5,879 bases of DNA. Origin: an uncultured Planctomycetota bacterium. GTDB lineage: Bacteria; Planctomycetota; Phycisphaerae; Sedimentisphaerales; Anaerobacaceae. Made by a program: the position numbers and the translations under genes. The stretch is taken from the NCBI GenBank assembly GCA_903927855.1, contig CAIYOL010000379.1, positions 1 to 5,879 of the forward strand, written 5' to 3'. Shown piece by piece: positions 1-5,424 of this stretch. The notes under the pieces are model-generated. The model had not been told where the DNA came from. It ran no database searches and saw nothing but the letters and a program-made list of their open reading frames with translations. Position 1 is the stretch's first letter. Each line of letters begins with the position of its first letter.

Positions 1-2110
1 AGATTGCCTGATACAGGCCGAACAATGCGATTGAAATCAGGTAGCCGATGAAGAAATACGGGTCAAGGCAGGCAAACGCGAGCGTGCTGAAGAATATGAC
101 TAAGAACAGGTTTATCATGCCCTTCTGGGCGAATTTGGTGCAAATCTCGACGACCTTGTTGCTGTCCTCGCTGGATGCCTTGGTCGCGCCTTCGAGCTTG
201 ATATTAGCTTTGATAAACTTCACGGCGTGATAAGCGCCGGTCGATACGGCCTGCGTCGATGCCGCCGTGAACCAGTAGATGACCGCGCCGCCGGCCATAA
301 GGCCGAGCAGGAACGGGGGGTGCAGAATCGACAGGTTTGCCAGAAGCTCGGGCTTGAGGCCCTGGGTGAGAATTATGATGATTGAGAAAATCATCGTGGT
401 TGCACCGACGACTGCGGTCCCAATCAGCACGGGCTTTGCGGTCGCCTTGAAGGTATTGCCTGCTCCGTCGGCCTCTTCGAGAAATCTCTTTGCCTTGTCG
501 AAATTCGGCTCGAATCCAAATTCCTTTTTGATTTCTGCCTTAACATTCGGAATACTCTCAATCAGCGAAAGCTCATAAACGGACTGTGCGTTATCTGCTA
601 CGGGTCCGAATGAGTCAACCGCGATAGTGACCGGCCCCATACTCAAAAAGCCGAATGCCACAAGACCGAATGCGAAAACCGAGGGGGCAATCATCATTAC
701 GTCTAAGCCGGCCGTGCTAACGCCATAGGCGATTGCCATTAAGGCGAGAATGCTCAGGCCCATCCAGTATGCGCTGAAATTGCCGGTGCAGAAACCCGCC
801 AGTATCGTTAGTGGCGCCCCGCCCTTGCGTGAGGCATTGACTATATTTTGCACGTAGGCCGACTTGACCGCTGTGAACATATTGACTAATTCAGGAATCA
901 CTGCGCCGGCGATTGTTCCGCAGGTGATAATCGACGCGAATTTCCACCACATTGAGCCGTCACCGAGATTCGGTATAATCAGCCACGAAACAAAGTAGGT
1001 TAGTCCGATTGAGACAAACGAGGTCAGCCACACAAGCGACAGCAGCGGCTTCTCGAAATCCATTTTGTCAACGCTTTCATATCGGGCTTTTGCTATCGCG
1101 GCATTGATCCAGTATGACCCGCTGCTTGCGAAAATCATTACAAGCCGCATAACGAAAATCCAGACGAGCAATTGCACCTGAACGGCCGGCTCCTTTACCG
1201 CGAGCAGTATGAAAGAAATCAGGGCAACGCCCGTAACTCCGTAGGTCTCGAAGCCATCCGCGGTGGGCCCGACGGAATCACCGGCGTTGTCGCCGGTGCA
1301 GTCCGCTATAACGCCGGGGTTGCGCGCATCGTCTTCCTTGATATTGAACACAATTTTCATCAAATCTGAGCCGATGTCGGCGATTTTGGTGAAGACGCCT
1401 CCGGCGATTCTCAGAACCGAGGCGCCCAAAGATTCGCCGATGGCAAAACCGATAAAGCAGTAGCCGGCGTATTGGGGATTGATAAACAGAAGGATACAGA
1501 GCATAACGAACAACTCGATACTTATGAGCAGCATACCGATGCTCATACCGGATTTTAGCGGGATGTCGTAAACCGGGAACGGTTTACCTTTTAAGCTTGC
1601 GAAGGCCGAACGTGAATTGGCAAAGGTATTAATTCTCATGCCGAACCACGCGACGATATAGCTGCCCGCGATACCGATCAAGCTGCATATGAGAATTATA
1701 GCGACCGTGGCATTCGGCTTTTCACGCAGCATGTGAAAATAGACCCATATAATTGTTGCGACGAGTGCCCAGAGGACAAGAATGAATTTGCCCTGCGTTA
1801 ACAGGTATGTTTTGCAGGTGCCGTAGATAAGCTCAGAGATTTCGAGCATCGACTTATGCACCTTCATTTTCTTAATCTGCGAGTACTGCACCATTCCGAA
1901 GACCATACCGAAGGCGCATATCACCAGCCCCCCGATTAACAATGACCAGCCGTCAACCTTGTCGCCGAAGAATTTGACCGACTTGAGGTCGGGCAATATC
2001 AATTCCGCTTCGCCCGCCAGCGCTGCCGAGGCATTGCACAACAGCACGGCCGCCGCAGCGAAAAATCCCATCTTTGAGGTTAAAACATTACCTTCTTTAT
2101 GCGTTTCCAC
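1..2110 (-). CDS. hppA: Membrane-integral ion-pumping pyrophosphatase (divergent H+-PPase type), C-terminus beyond the left edge
   Basis: It hydrolyses cytoplasmic PPi and couples this to ion pumping across the inner membrane. The frame is open from GTG at 2110 to the left edge (703 codons) with no internal stop. Hydrophobic helices alternate with short loops throughout. Family landmarks are all in the right order. The first PPi/Mg site is TKIADIGSD (residues 241-249) followed by EDDARNPGVIADCTGDNAGD (259-278), keeping the Lys and the Asp residues of the canonical TKAADVGAD and ADNVGDNVGD motifs. Next come DSFGPVADN (499-507) and GNTFKATAK (551-559). Lys555 sits where Lys marks K+-independent enzymes and Ala marks K+-dependent ones. 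The third catalytic motif (GDTVGDPFKDTSGP-like) should lie beyond base 1. The N-terminus has a signal-like stretch (15-33, ending LAGEAE). The start is GTG with AAGGAG 7 nt upstream; an ATG at codon 14 is the alternative. The gene is divergent from the pnt operon. Family certain; pumped ion not proven. Confidence 0.95.
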   Translation of the reverse strand, partial: METHKEGNVLTSKMGFFAAAAVLLCNASAALAGEAELILPDLKSVKFFGDKVDGWSLLIGGLVICAFGMVFGMVQYSQIKKMKVHKSMLEISELIYGTCKTYLLTQGKFILVLWALVATIIWVYFHMLREKPNATVAIILICSLIGIAGSYIVAWFGMRINTFANSRSAFASLKGKPFPVYDIPLKSGMSIGMLLISIELFVMLCILLFINPQYAGYCFIGFAIGESLGASVLRIAGGVFTKIADIGSDLMKIVFNIKEDDARNPGVIADCTGDNAGDSVGPTADGFETYGVTGVALISFILLAVKEPAVQVQLLVWIFVMRLVMIFASSGSYWINAAIAKARYESVDKMDFEKPLLSLVWLTSFVSIGLTYFVSWLIIPNLGDGSMWWKFASIITCGTIAGAVIPELVNMFTAVKSAYVQNIVNASRKGGAPLTILAGFCTGNFSAYWMGLSILALMAIAYGVSTAGLDVMMIAPSVFAFGLVAFGFLSMGPVTIAVDSFGPVADNAQSVYELSLIESIPNVKAEIKKEFGFEPNFDKAKRFLEEADGAGNTFKATAKPVLIGTAVVGATTMIFSIIIILTQGLKPELLANLSILHPPFLLGLMAGGAVIYWFTAASTQAVSTGAYHAVKFIKANIKLEGATKASSEDSNKVVEICTKFAQKGMINLFLVIFFSTLAFACLDPYFFIGYLISIALFGLYQAI

Positions 2111-2117
2111 CGTTTTT

Positions 2118-2123
2118 CTCCTT
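2118..2123 (-). promoter_or_regulatory. Ribosome binding site of hppA that decides the GTG start
   Basis: On the minus strand AAGGAG lies 7 nt before the GTG at 2110-2108. This near-ideal Shine-Dalgarno supports the GTG over the in-frame ATG thirteen codons downstream (2071-2069). Confidence 0.75.
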
Positions 2124-2166
2124 TATGAATAGAATCTTTGATAAATCTATATTCTCGTATTCTTTA

Positions 2167-2183
2167 CTTCCTTGAAAAGGAAG
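2167..2183 (-). repeat. Short hairpin/palindrome at the predicted 5' end of the hppA transcript
   Basis: CTTCCTT and AAGGAAG form a perfect 7-bp inverted repeat around a 3-nt centre (GAA on the plus strand). It lies just downstream of the candidate hppA -10 box (2185-2190), so it covers the expected transcription start and early leader. It could be an operator half-site pair or a 5' mRNA stem that stabilises the message. No T-run follows on either strand, so it is not an intrinsic terminator. The repeat is seen directly; its function is inferred. Confidence 0.5.
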
Positions 2184-2184
2184 A

Positions 2185-2213
2185 AAAATAAACCAAAAAG
2201 GCCGCTCTTGCAA
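2185..2213 (-). promoter_or_regulatory. Candidate sigma-70-type promoter of hppA
   Basis: Reading the minus strand, TTGCAA (2213-2208) is followed after exactly 17 bp by TATTTT (2190-2185). Transcription would start near 2178, leaving a leader of about 65-70 nt before the GTG at 2110. The boxes match the consensus at 4 of 6 positions each. The promoter is predicted by eye; the AT-rich leader offers weaker alternatives. Confidence 0.45.
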
Positions 2214-2244
2214 GTGTTTTTGCCTATCTTTTGCAAAAACATTT
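2212..2244. repeat. Inverted repeat in the divergent hppA-pnt promoter region, possible operator
   Basis: TGTTTTTGC (2215-2223) and GCAAAAACA (2233-2241) are perfect 9-bp inverted repeats separated by 9 nt. They extend to 12-bp arms at 2212-2244 with one mismatch. The arms are about 18 bp apart start to start, close to two helical turns, as a dimeric DNA-binding protein would need. The element abuts the candidate hppA -35 box and lies upstream of the candidate pnt promoter, so one regulator could act on both. No gene ends here and no strong T-run follows, which argues against a terminator. The repeat is certain; the operator role is inference. Confidence 0.5.
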
Positions 2245-2258
2245 ACATATCATAACGC

Positions 2259-2309
2259 TTGACATTGTCCTGTTGACTTTGATATCCCATAGGGTTTAGT
2301 ATTTATAAT
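2259..2309 (+). promoter_or_regulatory. Candidate promoter region of the pnt operon
   Basis: Two -35-like boxes occur in tandem: TTGACA (2259-2264) and TTGACT (2273-2278). TTGACT pairs with TAGTAT (2297-2302) at 18 bp. A perfect TATAAT (2304-2309) lies slightly further on but has no good -35 at standard spacing (25 bp from TTGACT). TTGACA has only a weak -10 at 17 bp. The stretch is clearly promoter-like, but which pair is used cannot be settled by eye. The leader to the ATG would be about 40-50 nt. Confidence 0.5.
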
Positions 2310-2356
2310 GACAATTACAGTATATTATGAATTAAAGGAACTAATCTTTAGCGGCA

Positions 2357-3481
2357 ATGAGAATTTGTATTCCAAAAGAAAAGCACCCCGGTGAAAACAG
2401 AACTGCTATGGTACCGGAAAATGCCGCCAAGTTAGTCAAACGCGGAGCACAAGTCGCCGTTGAAACCGGCGTGGGCATTGCCTGCGGGTATTCAGATGCG
2501 GATTATGCCGCCTCCGGCGTCACGGTAGTTCAAGATCGCAGGGAGCTTTTATCGTCGGGGAATATGGTATTGCGACTGCGCAAGCCGCCGGTCGAAGAAA
2601 TTGGCTGGCTCAGGCAGGGCAGCGTTCATATTAGTTTTCTCGACCCTTTCAACGAGTCGGAACTCATCCAGAAACTGGCTGCCCAGAAAGTCAGCGCCAT
2701 CAGTATGGAAATGATACCGCGCATAACACGGGCGCAAAAAATGGACGCGCTCACTTCTCAAGCCAACCTGGCAGGTTACGTGGCGGTGATTCTGGCGGCA
2801 GAGTATCTACCCCGGATTTTCCCGATGATGACAACCGCCGCCGGCACGATTATGCCTGCCAGAGTGTTTGTTATCGGGGCGGGCGTGGCCGGCCTGCAGG
2901 CCATCGCCACTGCGAAAAGGCTCGGCGCCAACATCGAAGCCTTCGATACAAGGCCGGTGGTGGCAGAGCAGGTACAGTCTCTTGGCGCGAAATTCGCAAA
3001 AATCGACCTTGGCGAGACCGGCCAGACCAAAGATGGTTATGCCAAGGCGCTGACCGAGGAGCAGATTGCCAAACAACGGGAAGGAATAAAAAAGCTCTGC
3101 GCAGCGGCAGATGTGGTTATCACTACAGCTCAGGTTTTTGGGAAAAAGGCCCCGATTATTATTACGGCAGATGTCGTGGCTGGAATGAAAAAAGGCAGCG
3201 TGATTGTGGATTTGCCCATCGAAAGCGGCGGCAACGTTGAAGGGTCCGTTATAAATCAAGTTGTCGAAAAGAACGGCGTTAAAATTGTCGGCCTGGCAAA
3301 CCTGCCGGGACGAGTGCCTGCTGCCGCAAGTAAAGTTTATTCCACCAACCTGATTGGTCTCATCGAGGAGTTTTGGGACAAGGAAGGGGAAAAATTCGTT
3401 CTTAAACTCGATGATGAAATCATCAAAGGCTGCCTGATGACGCACGACGGACAGATATACAGTCAGGCCGTTAAGAAATGA
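2357..3481 (+). CDS. pntAA: Proton-translocating NAD(P)+ transhydrogenase, alpha subunit part 1 (NAD(H)-binding domain I)
   Basis: This is the peripheral cytoplasmic subunit that binds NAD(H) and passes hydride to NADP+ on domain III of PntB. At 374 residues it matches domain I of three-subunit enzymes (Rhodospirillum rubrum type, about 380) and lacks the membrane helices fused in E. coli PntA. It begins MRICIPKE, typical of the family. RAQKMDALTSQANLAGY (125-141) is the conserved nucleotide-site and catalytic stretch. The Rossmann glycine motif GAGVAGLQAIATAKRLGA is at 174-191, with the ribose-binding acid in FDTRP (Asp197). DGYAK (226-230) belongs to the mobile loop. ITTAQVFGKKAP (255-266) and DLPIESGGNVEGS (285-297) are recognisable variants of ITTALIPGKPAP and DLAVEAGGN. 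The ATG is the only possible start: an in-frame TAA lies at 2342-2344 and no start codon lies between. The AGGA at 2336-2339 is 17 nt away, so the ribosome site is weak. First gene of the operon, 22 nt before pntAB. Confidence 0.96.
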   Translation: MRICIPKEKHPGENRTAMVPENAAKLVKRGAQVAVETGVGIACGYSDADYAASGVTVVQDRRELLSSGNMVLRLRKPPVEEIGWLRQGSVHISFLDPFNESELIQKLAAQKVSAISMEMIPRITRAQKMDALTSQANLAGYVAVILAAEYLPRIFPMMTTAAGTIMPARVFVIGAGVAGLQAIATAKRLGANIEAFDTRPVVAEQVQSLGAKFAKIDLGETGQTKDGYAKALTEEQIAKQREGIKKLCAAADVVITTAQVFGKKAPIIITADVVAGMKKGSVIVDLPIESGGNVEGSVINQVVEKNGVKIVGLANLPGRVPAAASKVYSTNLIGLIEEFWDKEGEKFVLKLDDEIIKGCLMTHDGQIYSQAVKK

Positions 3482-3503
3482 CGGATTAATATAAAGGAGT
3501 TTT

Positions 3504-3932
3504 GTGAAACCTTCACTTTTTAAGAGCTTTGCGGCTGCTTTCGCAGTATTGGCTGCCGGCGGCATCTTGAGCGCAGCTGCGGGGGAAACAACAGGCGAGG
3601 CAGCGGCTGGCACTGTTCAGCACGCCTCCGCAGCGGGTATGGATTATATCCCGATTATATTTGTATTTATGCTGTCCACCTTTGTCGGGCTGGATATTAT
3701 CAGGCGGGTTTCGCGGCTGCTGCACACGCCGCTGATGTCGCTGACTAACGCGATTTCGGCGATAGCCGTGGTTGGCTCCATACTTATCGCGGGCCAGCAG
3801 CATTCAGAATATAAGTTTAACATCCTGGGAATGGTTGCTATCGTGGCTTCTGTCAGCAACATTGTCAGCGGTTTTCTGATTACCGACCGTATGCTGAAAA
3901 TGTTCAAAAAGCGGGAGGGCAGCAAACCGTGA
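3504..3932 (+). CDS. pntAB: NAD(P)+ transhydrogenase, alpha subunit part 2 (short membrane subunit)
   Basis: This is the small membrane subunit that, with PntB, forms the proton-conducting domain II. The product has 142 residues. The family signature LLHTPLMSLTNAIS is at 72-85, and helices run at about 48-64, 81-97 and 105-126. The C-terminus is basic (LKMFKKREG). Ahead of these is an extra N-terminal segment: a hydrophobic run at 7-24 ending SAAAGE, then a hydrophilic Ala/Gly/Thr-rich linker to about residue 45. It looks like a cleavable signal peptide or an added helix. The start is GTG with AAAGGAG only 4 nt upstream. An internal ATG at residue 46 would give a core-only protein, but I see no comparable ribosome site for it. 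The gene sits between pntAA and pntB and overlaps pntB by 4 nt, which suggests translational coupling. Identity is clear; the extension's role is unknown. Confidence 0.93.
   Translation: MKPSLFKSFAAAFAVLAAGGILSAAAGETTGEAAAGTVQHASAAGMDYIPIIFVFMLSTFVGLDIIRRVSRLLHTPLMSLTNAISAIAVVGSILIAGQQHSEYKFNILGMVAIVASVSNIVSGFLITDRMLKMFKKREGSKP
3913..3919 (+). promoter_or_regulatory. Ribosome binding site of pntB inside the end of pntAB
   Basis: GGGAGGG lies inside the last codons of pntAB, 9 nt before the GTG start of pntB, whose first bases share GTGA with the pntAB stop. It supports this start and coupled translation of the two membrane subunits. Confidence 0.7.
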
Positions 3933-5320
3933 GCACGTGGATTCAAATTGCATATTTAATATCAACGGCGCTATTTATTTTTTCTTTGAAATGGATGAAC
4001 GACCCCAAAACGGCCCGTCGGGGCGTAGCAGCGGGAGTTGCAGCGATGCTCGTTGCCGTCATTGGAACATTAATTAATCCGGCGATAGTGGCGTCAAACT
4101 ATAAATGGATTGCGCTGGCCATTATAATCGGCTCGGCCATAGGCGTTCCGCTGTCGTGGGTGCCGCTCACGGCTGTTCCGCAGCGAACGGCCCTGTCACA
4201 TGCCTTCGGCGGTCTGGCTGCTGGTCTGGTAGGTGTCGCTGAGTTTTACCTCAGCTTTAGCGAATCCGGACAGGAATTGAGCCATTTCCGCGCCGCGGCG
4301 CTTTGCGCAGAAGTTCTTTTGGGATTTTTGACTTTCACAGGCAGTCTGATGGCTGCCGGAAAATTGCAGGAAATCGTTCCTACGCGTCCAATCACATACA
4401 AAGGACAAAACATTGTCAATATAGGCCTTTTGGCCGTCGCCATCGTTTGCTGCATAGTGCTGTCGACCGATGTGAGTTACAAGTTCATCTTCCCATTTAT
4501 CATTGTCCTGGCGTTGCTGTTCGGCGTCCTGCTTCTTATACCTATCGGCGGGGCAGATATGCCGACGGTTATTTCCATACTCAATTCTTACGCCGGTCTT
4601 TCAGCCGTGGCTATGGGCTTTGTTATGGACAACAAGCTTCTCATTACAGCCGGCGCGCTCGACGGCTCATCGGGCCTGATTCTTTCAATTATTATGTGCA
4701 AGGCAATGAACCGCAGCTTTACCAATGTTCTGTTCGGGGCGTTCGGCCAGATTCAGGCCGCCAGCGCCGATTCGCAGCAAAAGACTGTCAAGAGCGCGAC
4801 CCCGGAAGATGCTGCTCAGATTATGGAACAGGCAAACACGGTAGTCATTGTGCCGGGATATGGTATGGCTGTCGCCCAGGCACAACACCGCGTGCGAGAG
4901 CTTTACGACCAGTTGACCAAGCGAGGTATCACAGTTAAGTTTGCAATCCATCCTGTGGCAGGTCGTATGCCGGGTCATATGAACGTCCTGCTTGCCGAAG
5001 CCGACATTCCTTATACCGACCTTGTGGAAATGGACGACATCAACCCTGAAATGCCGCAGGTAGATGTTGTGCTTGTAGTCGGCGCCAATGACGTGGTAAA
5101 TCCAGCCGCCCGCACGAACAAGAGCAGCCCTATTTACGGTATGCCCATCATCAATGCAGACAAAGCCAAAACAGTTCTGGCCATCAAGCGCACCATGAAC
5201 CCCGGGTTTGCCGGTATCGAAAACGAGCTTTATTATGCTGACAAGACACTGATGGTTTTCGGTGATGCCAAGGCTGTGGTGGGTGACATAGCCAAACACC
5301 TCTCCGGCGAAAATAGCTAA
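3929..5320 (+). CDS. pntB: Proton-translocating NAD(P)+ transhydrogenase, beta subunit
   Basis: This integral membrane subunit carries the proton pathway in its N-terminal half and the NADP(H)-binding domain III in its C-terminal half. At 463 residues it is the same length as E. coli PntB (462). Residues 1-275 hold about nine hydrophobic helices. LSHAFGGLAAGLVG (89-102) places His91 at the position of the E. coli proton-pathway histidine. ILNSYAGLSAVAMGFV (217-232) and GALDGSSGLILSIIMCKAMNRSF (242-264) are also conserved. A hydrophilic linker (about 278-300) joins domain III. There VIVPGYGMAVAQAQHRV (306-322), HPVAGRMPGHMNVLLAEA (341-358), GANDVVNPAA (385-394) and KRTMNPGFAGIENELYY (420-436) form the NADP(H) site; GDAKAVV (445-451) closes the protein. 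All key motifs are intact, so the enzyme should be active. It starts with GTG, overlapping the pntAB stop by 4 nt. No intrinsic terminator is visible after it. Confidence 0.97.
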   Translation: MSTWIQIAYLISTALFIFSLKWMNDPKTARRGVAAGVAAMLVAVIGTLINPAIVASNYKWIALAIIIGSAIGVPLSWVPLTAVPQRTALSHAFGGLAAGLVGVAEFYLSFSESGQELSHFRAAALCAEVLLGFLTFTGSLMAAGKLQEIVPTRPITYKGQNIVNIGLLAVAIVCCIVLSTDVSYKFIFPFIIVLALLFGVLLLIPIGGADMPTVISILNSYAGLSAVAMGFVMDNKLLITAGALDGSSGLILSIIMCKAMNRSFTNVLFGAFGQIQAASADSQQKTVKSATPEDAAQIMEQANTVVIVPGYGMAVAQAQHRVRELYDQLTKRGITVKFAIHPVAGRMPGHMNVLLAEADIPYTDLVEMDDINPEMPQVDVVLVVGANDVVNPAARTNKSSPIYGMPIINADKAKTVLAIKRTMNPGFAGIENELYYADKTLMVFGDAKAVVGDIAKHLSGENS

Positions 5321-5342
5321 CCTTCCTGAAAAATTCCGTCCG

Positions 5343-5389
5343 TTGACAATCTTGTATTTTTGACTTATGGTATAAATGATGTATATTAT
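5343..5389 (+). promoter_or_regulatory. Tandem candidate promoters of the tlpA-like gene
   Basis: The 104-nt gap after pntB holds TTGACA (5343-5348) with TATGGT (5366-5371) at 17 bp. It also holds TTGACT (5360-5365) with TATATT (5382-5387) at 16 bp, or TATTAT (5384-5389) at 18 bp. Either would give a leader of about 30-50 nt. No hairpin with a T-run is seen in the gap, so read-through from pntB is also possible. Confidence 0.5.
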
Positions 5390-5424
5390 TCGTATTGAAC
5401 TTTAATTTGCAGGACAACGATAAA

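Noticed and set aside
48..1463. Several plus-strand frames of 60-99 codons opposite hppA
   Set aside because: They are antisense to an uninterrupted pyrophosphatase frame with all its motifs, so they are shadows.
2167..2244. Intrinsic terminator in the hppA-pnt intergenic region
   Set aside because: No gene ends here, since both flanking genes start outward, and neither inverted repeat is GC-rich or followed by a proper T-run.
2111..2356. Riboswitch or small RNA in the divergent intergenic region
   Set aside because: The hppA leader of about 65 nt and the pnt leader of about 45 nt are short and AT-rich, with no recognisable aptamer core; only simple inverted repeats are present.
2807..3613. 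268-codon open frame on the minus strand across pntAA and pntAB
   Set aside because: It lies opposite two clearly identified genes, shows no recognisable domain, is rich in Cys/His/Asn as out-of-frame shadows often are, and has no sensible operon partner.
4303..4938. 211-codon plus-strand frame inside pntB
   Set aside because: It is a +1-type shadow of the conserved pntB frame; its translation is Arg/Tyr/Ser-rich with no family resemblance.
5321..5424. Terminator after pntB
   Set aside because: I searched for a GC-rich stem followed by Ts and found none; the gap is better explained by promoter boxes.
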